A stretch of 64,000 bases of DNA. Origin: Alligator mississippiensis (Eukaryota > Chordata > Crocodylia > Alligatoridae). The stretch lies in assembly GCF_030867095.1 (NCBI RefSeq), contig NC_081837.1, positions 19,700,001 to 19,764,000 of the forward strand. The letters run 5' to 3'. Position 1 is the first letter of the stretch; every line of letters begins with the position of its first letter. The notes beneath the pieces were generated by a model. That model made no database searches. It saw nothing but the letters and a program-made list of their open reading frames with translations, and was not told the DNA's origin. Below, one piece after another: positions 23,322-33,115 of the stretch. A program made the translations under genes and the position numbers.

Positions 23322-24293
23322 TGTGGCGGGCCAGTAGGGGGCGCTACTGCGTTGAGCCGCCCACCTCCCTGCGCCCGACCACCTTCCAGGCTCCGAGTGC
23401 TTCCCTGGGGTGCCTCCCGTCCGGCTGACCCCTTCCCTGGAGCACACCCACTAGCCTGGGGTTTCCGCTGCCACCATCCAAGGCTCTGGACTCACTTCTG
23501 GCTCTGCACACCTTGGAAAACACAGGCCTGATCGTCCAATGGGTCCTAGACCCAATACCAGCACTTGGGCACTTCCCCAAGTCAGGGGCTTATTAGGAAG
23601 CCTCCCTTAGTCTACAGACCTAAGGGGCCTCCTTGGCATAATTTAGACCCACCCCTCAATAAGTCTCCCATACCGGTCACAAGGAGAACTTTATTGATTA
23701 CAGGGGGTAGGGCGGAAACAGGGTAAAAGGTAGAGCAATATCATAGAAATATTACAGGAATATCAAACGAATCCCATAGAGCAAACCAGGGTGGCTGAGG
23801 TAGCCGTTTAAATGCGCATCTGAGTTACTGAAGCTAAATATCTAATCGGATCTTTAGTAGCTTACTCACTCGCATCGTCCAGAGGTGGTTGTTGTTTCCT
23901 CTGGAGGTAGGGCACTCTTGGAGCATATGGTGATGAGGAGAGAGCCAGTTTCAGATTCACCTGGATGACCGCATGGCTAATGGCTGACTCCCCCCTTCTT
24001 CTTGGACCAAGCCCTTAAATAACCTCTCTGACCTCAGCAGCCCGGTCCAATCGAAGCTGCCAATACTGGCCACAAGCCGACCAATCTCCCAAGCATCCCT
24101 GGCTACCTGGGCCCGCTCAGGGCCGGGTCTTTCCCCCCTGCCCAGGTGACTAGAGCATCCGCCTCCCAGGCGCCAGGCTTTTGTCATGTAGACAAGGTGG
24201 GAGATCCCCACCCTGAGGAATGAAACACCAGCCTCCCAGGCTGGCTGAGACAGGTCTCTGGAGAGGGGCACCAACGGTGGCATTTCTGCCACA
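23322..24293 (-). repeat. 3' LTR of the Gypsy element (972 bp)
   Basis: On the minus strand it begins TGTGGCAGAAATG and ends CCCGCCACA. It has a polyadenylation signal AATAAA (plus 23690-23695), inverted and direct CCAAT-type boxes at about 24045-24090, and a TATA-like TTATTTAAG (around 24014-24022). It contains about 370 bp (roughly 23886-24253) that the 5' LTR lacks. Confidence 0.85.
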
Positions 24294-24310
24294 CTTCCCC
24301 CCTCTCCTTT
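24294..24310 (-). promoter_or_regulatory. Polypurine tract
   Basis: Read on the minus strand, AAAGGAGAGGGGGGAAG lies directly upstream of the 3' LTR start, the correct place and composition for plus-strand DNA priming. Confidence 0.8.
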
Positions 24311-24509
24311 ACAAGCTCGGACACGGGGCCTCTCAGGGCCGTGGGTCCGGGCGTGTTGGGTCAGGGAGTTCCCACGGGATGCCAGAAGAAGGAAAAGGGA
24401 AAAACCTGGAACACGAAACAAGTTAAGACAATAACATACAGAAACCATAAAACTTGATGGCAGTCTTACACTAGTGATCTCCTCACTAGTCCCGAGTCCC
24501 AAGGACCCA

Positions 24510-25140
24510 CTACCCAGAGTCCTTTCGTGACAAGGCGTCTGCTATCATGTTCTGGCTTCCTTTTATGTGTTGGACCGTAAAATTAAATTCCTGCAGCTGC
24601 CAAGACCAACGTTGCAGCTTGGCATTGGTGTTGTGCATGGTCTGCAGCCACTGCAGTGGGGCATGGTCCGACAGGACGGTGAACTGTTGTCCCCACAAGT
24701 AGGGCTTCAGCTTGTTCAGGGCCCAGACGATGGCCAAGCACTCCTTCTCGATGGAGGACAGGTTTCGCTCCCGAGGGATTAGCTTCCGGCTGAGGTACGC
24801 CACGGGGTGCCGTGTCTCCTGGTGCTCCTGTAAGAGCACAGCTCCCAGTCCTACGTCGGAGGCATCCGTTGCCACGTAGAAGGGTTTATCCTGGAGCGGT
24901 GCCTTCAGGATCAGTTGTTTGACCAGGGCCGCCTTGAGGGTGTCAAACGCTTCCTGGCTCCCCTGCTTCCAGACCACCGGGTCCGGGCTGCCCTTCTTGG
25001 TCAGCTCGTGCAGCGGGGCTGCGGTTGCTCCAAACCCCGGGACAAATCTTCGGTAGTAACCCGCCAGGCCGAGGAAGGCTCTGACTTGCTTCTTGGTCTG
25101 TGGAGGCGGCCAGTCTTTGATGGCCTCATCTTGTCCCACA
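24510..25140 (-). pseudogene. Gypsy pol C-terminus: RT connection and RNase H
   Basis: Continues pol in a second frame after a frameshift near 25125-25140. It reads EAIKDWPPPQTKKQVRAFL and GLAGYYRRFVPGF (RT connection), then the RNase H residues: D in FYVATDASDVGLGAVL, E in SSIEKECLAIVWAL, D in FTVLSDHAPLQWL and D in NMIADALSR. All four metal-binding positions are intact. Stop at 24510, followed by about 200 bp of untranslated sequence before the polypurine tract. Confidence 0.85.
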
Positions 25141-28100
25141 AGGGAGCAATCTGACCTCCGCCCACACGATGACCCAAGTAGACTACCTCCGATAGTGCCC
25201 ACTGGCACTTCTTGACTTTCACCGTAAGACCAGCTTGCTTGATCTTACCTAGCACGGTGGTCAGGTGAGTCAGGTGCGACCCGAAATCCGGACTGAAGAT
25301 GGCGATGTCATCGATGTAAGCCATGGCAAACTGCTCACAACCTTGCAGCAGATTATTGATCAGCCTCTGGAAAGAGGCAGGCGAGTTGCGCAAACCGAAA
25401 GGTAAAACTGTGAACTCGTATAGCCCCGTAGGTGTAGTAAAGGCAGACTTGGCTATGGCATCCGGGTCCAGGGCCATCTGCCAAAATCCTTTGGACAGAT
25501 CGAGAGTTGAGATCACCTTGGCTGGGCCCAGGCGATCCAGCAACGTGTCCATCCTGGGCATAGGGTACGCATCAGGGGTGGTAATGGCATTCAGCTTCCG
25601 GTAGTCCACACAGAACCGGATGGTCCCATCCTGCTTCCGGACGAGTACCACCGGACTGGCCCAGGGACTCGTCGAAGGCCGGATTACCCCCAACTCCTCC
25701 ATCTCTGCGATCTCCCGTTTTATTTCTTGCCTCACCTTCTCATTGACTGGGTAATGTCGGGAGTATATAGGGCGATGGCTGCCCATCTCTATCGAGTGTA
25801 CCGCCAGGTCCGTTCTACCTGGTTTATTAGAGAACACAGTCTCAAAGTCCTTGAGCGCTGCGAGCAGCTGGTCCTTGTCCTGGGAGGGCAGATGGTCCGG
25901 CAGGCGGAGTTCCTCGATCCCTGCCTCGCCATCCCAGTCTCCATACATGACCGGCTCCTTGGGGTCCTCTGGAGTTCCCTCAACGGAGGGGACCCAGAAT
26001 ACCATCTTCTTTCTGTCGTAGTAGGGTTTAAGCATGTTCACGTGAATTGTCTTAGGTTTCCTACCCTTAATACCCACTACATAGGTCACATCATCCAGTC
26101 TGTCCAGGACAGCATGGGGACCTTCCCAAGCAGCTTGCAGCTTGTCTGTTTTTAGTGGTAGGAAAACCATCACATTCTCACCCCACTCAAAGGTACATAA
26201 GCGGGCCTTCTCATCATACCAGGACCTTTGCTTCTCCTGGGCCTGTCCCAGGGAGTCCCATGCCACCTTCATCATGTCAGTCAGTTTCTGATGGAAATCA
26301 AGCACATACTCCACCACGGAGGTCTTGGTGGAAGCGATCTTCCCTTCCCACTCCTCTCTCACCAAATCGAGAGGACCTCGCACTCGCCTCCCGAACATCA
26401 GCTCGAAGGGCGAGAACCCAGTGGACTCCTGGGGCACCTCCCGGTAGGCAAAGAGCAGATGCGGCAGTTTCTCATCCCAGTCATTGGGGTTGGAGTCCAC
26501 ATAGGCCTTGAGCATCCCTTTCAATGTCCCGTTGAACCTTTCCACCAGCCCATTTGTCTGAGGGTGGTAGGCTGTGGTCTTAAGGTGTTGCACCCCACAG
26601 CAGTCCCACAGGCACTCCATTATCTCCGCCATGAAGTTCCCGCCCCGGTCCGTCAGGATCTCGGAGGGAAAACCCAGCTGGCAGAAGACCTTGATGAGGG
26701 CATCAGCAACCACAGGTGCCTCGATGGAGGTCAAGGCAACTGCCTCCGGGTACCGCGTTGCGTAATCCACCAGAGTCAGTATGTATTTCTTTCCTCTACG
26801 AGTCCTATGCTTCAGCGGTCCCACAATGTCCACTGCCACCCTGTGGAAGGGTTGGTCTATGATCGGGAGGGGCTGCAGGGGAGCCCTTCTCTTGTCCCCG
26901 CTTTTGCCCGTCCGCTGGCATGTCTCGCAAGATTTGCAATAGTCCGTCACATTCTGGGCAATTCTGGGCCAAAAAAAGTTCACCTGCAACCGCTGGCGTG
27001 TCCGTTCCCTGACCATGTGACCAGCACACGGTAGATCATGAGCCAGGGCAAGCAATTGCTGTCTGTATTTTCGGGGTACTATGAGCTGGCGCTGGGGCAC
27101 CCTGGTCTCGGCATGGTTCTTTGGCACCCACAACCGATAGAGAAGCCCCTTATCCCAGACCACCTGTTCCCTCTTGTCCGGAGTGAACTCTGTCTCTTGC
27201 TCCTGAGCCATCTGCCGGAGTCCCTCCAAGCTGGGGTCCTCCCGAACCTCCCGCTTGAACTCCTCTTGCCCAGCTAGGCAATCAGCAGGGAGTGCACACT
27301 CACCCACAGGGACTTCCTGGGTCTCCTCCCTGCTAGTGTCACCTCTCTCTGCCACTGATGGAATACACACCTCCCCGGGACTGTCACTTAACCCACCCTC
27401 GGGGTTATCGGTTTCCTCTGGGACCGGGGTGCAATCGCCGTCTGCAGGGGTCCCTTTCCCTGCGGCCAATGGGGTGGCTTTCTCCTGGGAATTTCCTAAC
27501 CCCCCTTCTTTAGCCTTCCTGCTCTGCAGGCGAGTCACCGCATGAACGGTGCGGGGCTTTGGCTCTTGGATCTGTTCCCACCTCCGGAGCTGGGCTTCCT
27601 GCTCTATAAGATCCCGTCCAACCAGGATGGGGACCGCAGCCCCTTCCAGTACCCCCATTTCCAGGTACGTTGCACAGTCGTTCCACACGACAGGGGCACA
27701 GAATACCGGTACCTTCAGGGGTGTGGACCCCACTCCGTGAATAGTGAGGGCCTTCCCCGGGATTATGTCTGCAGGTGAGACCAGGCTGGAACTAATCAGT
27801 GTCACACTGGCCCCCGTGTCCAGTTCCCCCACAAGGGTCCTCTCCTTCACCGTGATCATGGTCCGGTGGGGGGCCATCACCTCCTCTGAGTTTGTGATCC
27901 TGTAGCAACAGACACTCTCCTCAGAGGGGCTCTGGCCCTCCCCCTCACTGCTCACGGCTGTTGCATGCCTGACAGGCCTGGGTCTAGTGCTTAGCTTTGG
28001 GCAGTTGGGCTTGATGTGGCCCTGCTCCCCGCAGTTATAGCACCCCCTCTTTTCCGAATTGGGTGGTTTGTCCGAATCTGGGGCCGCCTTGCGCTCGGCA

Positions 28101-28309
28101 GGAGGTGGCCCTCTTTCCCCTTTTTGACCTGGGCCTCCCTTCCCCCCTCTTTGGAACCTTTTTTGCTCCTTCCCAGAGTAGGGAGGCTTCTCACGGTTTA
28201 GGAACAGTCGGTCTGCAATGTCTGCGGCCTCGTAAGCATCTTTGGTGTCCCTGTCCCTGACCAGGGTCTTAACCTCTCTTGGACAGCAAAAATAGAATTG
28301 TTCCAGCAC
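25140..28309 (-). pseudogene. Gypsy gag end plus pol: zinc knuckle, protease, integrase, RT (Gmr1 order)
   Basis: One long open frame. Residue numbers count from the ATG at 28309, which is not the true start because gag runs in from upstream in the same frame. CCHC knuckle CYNCGEQGHIKPNC at 90-103 (about 28000-28042). Protease DTGA with D at plus 27818-27820. Integrase has the HHCC zone (HDLPCAGH then CKSCETC), then catalytic D at 26828-26830, D at 26648-26650 and E at 26540-26542, giving a D,D35E arrangement. A GPY/F-like module (WEGPHAVLDRL) follows. RT comes after: FCVDYRKLNAIT, STLDLSKGFWQM (motif A), LPFGLRNSPASFQ and YIDD at 25307-25318. A frameshift near 25130 moves RNase H to another frame. 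All catalytic residues are intact. Confidence 0.9.
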
Positions 28310-29239
28310 CAGGAGATGGTTTGCCTTATCTAAATTGTCAACCTTGGCTTCAGCTAACCATTTACTTCATGTGTCGTACAACATGACCACATAATCATTC
28401 AATGACTTTTCGGGTTGTGGGCGCGTATTCCGGAATTTTTTCCGAAAATAATCCGGTCCTAATTTGAACCGTTTGGACACAGCAGCTTTGAAGGCATTAT
28501 AGTCATCAGCTGCACCTGGGGGCAGGCTGTTCAAGATCACCGCCATGTCACCTTCTACCAGAGCAGACAAGTACATCATGATCTTTTCCTCCGGCACCTT
28601 ACACCGCTGGGCTTGTCTTTCGAAGTTGCTTAGGAACACCGCAGGATCGTCTCCTTCTCGGTAGCGAGCGAAGGCGGAGACGTCCAGTTTGAGCTGTTTC
28701 CCAGACACTTGCGGAGGGTCCGCGTTTCCCCCGTTGGTCTGCAGACGGAGTTGAGCATCGAGCTTTTTCTGTTCATGCTCTATCTTTTGTGCCTCCAACT
28801 GGGCTTCCCTCTCCATCCTCCTCTCTTCCCGCTGTTCCCTCTCACGCTGGGCCTCGAGCTCCAGCCTTTTCAATGCCAGCTGCTCCTTCTCGTGCTGGGC
28901 CTCCAGCTGTTTCTCCTCCAGCCGTCGTTGTTCCTTCTTTTCTTCTCACTCCAACTTCCTCTCTTCCAGCTCCATCCTTTTCATCTCTCTCTCATGGAGT
29001 CGCTGTTGCTCGCTCTTGGAGAGTGATCTCCCGGCAGCCTCTGGGCTTGGCGAGCGGGAGTGTGGTCCTGGGTCAGGCCTAGGACTTGATGAGTGTGAAG
29101 CTGACGCTGGTCTTGACTCGCTGGTGCACAAAAGTTTAACCAGCTCATCCTTCTTTAGCCTTCCTGTTGCGTGAAGGCCTCTCTCTTTTGCCAGTTCCTT
29201 CAGTTCGGGCACAGTCATCCGGACATACTCGTCTTCCAT
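28310..29239 (-). pseudogene. Gypsy gag with SAP-like N-terminus and SCAN-like capsid end
   Basis: The frame opens at ATG 29239 and stays in one frame with pol. Residues about 5-41 (VPELKELAKERGLHATG then RLKKDELVKLL) match a SAP motif, a DNA-binding helix-hairpin rare in gag. A Glu/Gln/Arg-rich coiled coil follows (about 29000-28740) and holds a TGA near 28943. The capsid begins near 28690 (LKLDVSAFARY). The last part, FRKKFRNTRPQPEKSLNDYV then LLVLEQFYFCCPREV (about 28440-28220), closely follows the SCAN pattern, including the LLVLEQF signature. A second TGA at about 28366 interrupts it. Both stops are single TGA codons with coding on either side. Confidence 0.8.
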
Positions 29240-29352
29240 CCTGACTCTCTACACTATCCAGTCGACCCGATGTCAAATTAGAAATTGTTTGCTGAAGGGA
29301 TTTCAGTGACTCTAGTCCTTTTCCCAAATTATGCCTCCAATACAGCAGGGTA

Positions 29353-29375
29353 TTCGGATCCCACCACTGCCACCA
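29353..29375 (-). promoter_or_regulatory. Primer binding site, tRNA-Leu type
   Basis: Two bases inside the 5' LTR the minus strand reads TGGTGGCAGTGGTGGGATCC and continues GAA. This is complementary to a tRNA 3' end of the CACC-RCTGCCA-CCA type. From general tRNA knowledge this best fits vertebrate tRNA-Leu (AAG/TAG), with about two mismatches. Confidence 0.65.
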
Positions 29376-29377
29376 CG

Positions 29378-29980
29378 TGTGGCGGGCCAGTAGGGGGCGC
29401 TACTGCATTGAGCTGCCCACCTCCCTGCGCCCGCCCACCTTCCAGGCTCCGAGTGCTTCCCTGGGGTGCCTCCCGTCCGGCCGACCCCTTCCCTGGAGCA
29501 CACCCGCTAGCCTGGGGTTTCCACTGCCACCATCCAAGGCTCTGGACTCACTTCTGGCTCTGCGCACCTTGGAAAACACAGGCCTGATCGTCCAATGGGT
29601 CCTAGACCCAATACCAGCACTTGGGCACTTCCCCAAGTCAGGGGCTTATTAGGAAGCCTCCCTTAGTCCACAGACCTAAGGGGCCTCCTTGGCATAATTT
29701 AGACCCACCCCTCAATAAGTCTCCCACACCGGTCACAAGGAGAACTTTATTGATTACAGGGGGTAGGGCGGAAACAGGGTAAAAGGTAGAGCAATATCAT
29801 AGAAATATTACAGGAATATCAAAGGAATCCCATAGAGCAAACCAGGGTGGCTGATGTAGACGTTTAAATGCGCATCTGAGTTACTGAAGCTAAATATCTA
29901 ATCGGATCTTTAGTAGCTTACTCACTCGCATCGTCCAGATGTCTCTGGAGAGGGGCACCGACGGTGGCATTTCTGCCACA
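29378..29980 (-). repeat. 5' LTR of the Gypsy element, internally shortened (603 bp)
   Basis: Shares both ends and the AATAAA (plus 29746-29751) with the 3' LTR but lacks the ~370-bp middle U3 part that carries the CCAAT and TATA-like boxes; the junction is near 29939. Since both LTRs are copied from one template at insertion, this is best read as a later deletion. Confidence 0.85.
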
Positions 29981-29985
29981 ATCCC
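29981..29985 (+). other. Target site duplication, right copy (ATCCC)
   Basis: Matches 23317-23321 and marks the right edge of the Gypsy insertion. Confidence 0.85.
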
Positions 29986-31380
29986 AAGTAATTATGCTTT
30001 CTACATGACTGGTGACTCACTCACAGCACCCCTGGTTGGTGGTGGCCTGCATGCCTCCTCTCACTCTTGCTTCTTGAACACCCATTCTAGCCTGTTTTCT
30101 TGGGTTAAAAAAAGTTCTCTCTAAAAGTCAAGACCAAGACTACCTGCAGATCTGAAGTGTTGGCTGAAAGTAAACTTCGTGATATAATGTTATTCTTTTC
30201 ACACACAAAAAAAGTTTTTCAGCTAGCTTTTCACTACCAAGGACATCACACACACACCACCCTTTTTCTTTGTCTTTGTCCGTGTAACCCCATTTTTTTT
30301 TTTAACTTAGTCCCAATTTTTTAAACCTTACTTGTAAACTCTACATCAGAGCAGGCAATCACTTTGGGGAGAGGGCCACTTACTGAGTTTCAGCAAGCCA
30401 TCAAGGGCCACACGACAGGCAGCCCAGGGCAGATTAATACCAATTCTCTAAATTTTAGGGGCCCCACGGGCCAGGTAGAATGGCCTGGCGGGTCGCATCC
30501 AGCCCCCAGGCTACATTTTGCCCATCCCTGCTCTACATCCACATATACTCCAGCCTGCCCTCTCACTCTCCCGTAGTCTTTCCTGCAATGTGGTGGCTTT
30601 TTTAGACAAAACCCATGGTTTTTTTGCAAAAGTCTTGATAAAACCAGCCAGTCCCACTGATGTAGGATTTCAAGCTGGGCAGCTTGTTGGCTGTGGTATT
30701 CTACCCTGCTGGGGCAAAACAGTCTTTCCCCCACCATCCCTGAAGGCCCCACAGCTACAGGCTTTAACATAACAACATTCATGCTTTCATGTTTCATTAC
30801 ATCTAGCATAGTGCACTTTCTGCTGTAATCAAAATATGACTCAATGGTCATCCTCATGCAAAATCTAAAAAGATATTTTTAAGGCTTTCCACGTCTAAGA
30901 ATAGTCCTTCCACACACCATGCACCTTCCCCCCTTTTGTATTATTAAAAAAAGCGGTTTTCAGCCAGGTTTTCGCTACTCTCTCTTGCTATAGTGCAGCT
31001 TCTTTAAGAATGCCCATTCTAGCTTGTTTTCTTGGGTAAAAAAGAATAAAAGAAAAAAGGGTTTTTCCTAAAAAAGTGAAGGGACCAAGACTACGTGGAG
31101 GGTCTGAACAAAGTGCTGCCTGCCAGTGTGGTGGGCGGCGCACGCGCACACACACGCACACATTCTATTTGCAATAACAACAGCGCTGAACTGAAATATA
31201 GTCCTCAGTTTCAATGTCCAGGATGCACAGAAAGGATTTGTTTTGGTCCACGTATCTAGAGGAAATGAGTGGCATTGAGCCACTCAGACAGCTTCACGGT
31301 TTCTCACCTAAAAATGAGCACCCAATGTTTTCAGTCATTTCCAGCATAATAGTAGTGTGAGTATGCTTCTGAATGCACCA
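29986..31380. other. Non-coding interval with a diverged direct duplication
   Basis: A segment near 30060-30170 (CCCATTCTAGCCTGTTTTCTT, then a run of A, then GACCAAGACTAC.TG) recurs near 31005-31110 in the same orientation with gaps. A shared TTTTCAGC motif followed by TTTTC.CTAC occurs near 30215 and 30955. A small hAT MITE lies inside (30347-30530). A CA/CG-type dinucleotide run lies at about 31139-31161. Confidence 0.4.
30347..30530. mobile_element. 184-bp non-autonomous hAT element
   Basis: Bounded by CAG...CTG ends (CAGAGCAGGCAATC and, inverted, CAGGGATGGGCAAAA) and by the 8-bp direct repeat CTCTACAT at 30339-30346 and 30531-30538. The GGGTCGCATCCAGCCC interior is typical of abundant hAT MITEs in amniotes. 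Confidence 0.8.
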
Positions 31381-31413
31381 GGCTAGACCAGCGGTTCTGA
31401 ACCGGGGGTACAT

Positions 31414-32595
31414 TTCCTCCCCAGAGCAGGCTAGGATGGAGGGGGAAAACCATTCCTAGCCTTTAAAGGCGTGAAAAAAGGATTTCTAAAGAAGACCGTG
31501 ATTCTTTGTGTCCTTCGAGAAGCACGAGAACAAACCATCTTAAAGGAAGTTGGAAATTGGGAAGAACTACCTAGCTGTAAGGATATCTGTAGACTGGAAG
31601 AGGGAGGATTGTTAAATCACCTGCACTGTGGGGGGGTTTAAGATCAGGTGATACCTCTGTCTGTGGTTATCTAGATGTCACTGATCCTGCCTCCAAGCGG
31701 ATGAATGGACCGGATGATGCCTTTAAGTCCACTGACCCTGAAACTTCCCCACATGTAGCCTCAGCTTTGGCCGCTCGTTCTCACCATCCTCTGTCCTGAG
31801 GCCTCCTTTTCCTTTCTCATCTGTCCTTCCTCCCCACTCTGCCCCCATCAAGTTCTTCTGCCATCTTTCCCTTCTCAACAGGCCATCTCCATACTCCCTC
31901 CTCTCCGCAAGCTGTCACATAGCCTATCCCTCCCCATTTCTTTTTGCCAACTCAAATTCCACCCTCCTGACACCATCTCCTATCTTCTGCAGCCGATGGA
32001 AAATATTTCCTCTTGATGCCATCATTTGGCAGCTGGGGTGGGGTGGGGAGGGGAAGGGGTGACCCTTATCCCCAAGCCCAGAAGGTCCCTTCCACTCACA
32101 GTGGCACAGCAGAGATCCCGATGCTGCGGATAAAACGCTATACCCTGAACAGCACGAGCACAGATGCAGCCACCTCCGACCACTGCTGCATCCACACTGA
32201 GCCCTGCCAGCCACAGGGCAACTTATGTTCCTCTGTCTCCGTGAACACCAGTGACATCACAATGGGGGTTGCAGTGGGTGATGGGGGGGGAGGGGAAACC
32301 AGGAGGGATGGAAAGAGTGGGGGGGGAGGGAGGGCTGAAGATGGGCTTCCCGCACTCAGTCCAGGTGGGGGGGGGGGGGGTTGTGGGCATAGAGCATGGA
32401 TCCAGTGCGGTCTGGAGAACATACTTGGACATTGGTTTCACCCCTGGGGGAACATGGGCGGAGGGCTCTTCTTCTACACATTCGCCAGCAACCTGCAAAT
32501 GGCCACACACTGCAATCCTGGTGTGAACAGATGTGTGAGCAGGTCCAGGGAAAACAGAGTGAACCCAACAGGTCTTTCCAGCTGTATCTGCTTCA
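31414..32595. other. Extra 1.2-kb segment between two hAT left ends
   Basis: Not similar to hAT interior. It holds G-runs (32285-32385) and open frames without recognisable domains (for example 32013-32690). It probably is captured flanking DNA or a later insertion. Confidence 0.4.
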
Positions 32596-33115
32596 GCTGT
32601 TCTGAAACGGGTACATGTACCCCTGGGGGGTATGTGAAGCATCATCAAGGGGTACGAGATATATTTCATACATTGTCTAACACAGGTTGAAGGGCCTTAA
32701 AAAACCTCTTGACAAATTTGAAATTGCCAGGGTTTTACTGAAGTAAAACACGCATGCGTGTGGAAACCAGATATCCTACTCCTGCTCCATGCCTCAACTT
32801 CACACGGAAATGTCACTCCAAACACCCATCACTCAGTCATGTAGTCAGTTTTTGAACACAGTTGTGTGTTCAAAGTTGTTGCGTTTGCATTTGAGTTTCT
32901 TACGTCGCTTTTTTTATACACATGGCAGTTCCACACAAGTAACAGTATACATCTGCTTTTTCCTTTCATTTTGGTAAGTACCTATGTTCAATTTTACATT
33001 ATTACCAACCTAAGATGTATATTTTAATTATTTTTTTACTTTGTACTATTTTTCAAGGATCGAATTCTTGCTTTGCCCATCCATTTATCATGTCAAAGAG
33101 CATTGATACCAGGAT

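Larger units (their letters stand above)
23322..29980 (-). mobile_element. Full-length Gmr1-like Gypsy (Ty3) LTR retrotransposon
   Basis: A 6659-bp element on the minus strand bounded by TG...CA LTRs and the 5-bp duplication ATCCC. Reading 5' to 3' on the minus strand: 5' LTR, tRNA-Leu-like primer site, gag (SAP-like, coiled coil, capsid with SCAN-like end, CCHC knuckle), protease, integrase, RT, RNase H, polypurine tract, 3' LTR. Integrase before RT is the reverse of ordinary Gypsy order and is the hallmark of the Gmr1-like group, first described from fish. The LTRs differ by roughly 2 percent over the ~600 bp they share (eye count), so insertion is fairly recent. Two in-frame TGA codons, one frameshift and a shortened 5' LTR disable it. 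Confidence 0.9.

Noticed and set aside
26228-27034. 268-codon plus-strand frame opposite Gypsy integrase
   Set aside because: It is the antisense shadow of the strongly conserved integrase frame on the minus strand.
32013-32690. 225-codon frame between the two hAT left ends as a gene
   Set aside because: It is Gly-rich because of G-runs, runs through the second hAT left end, and shows no domain.
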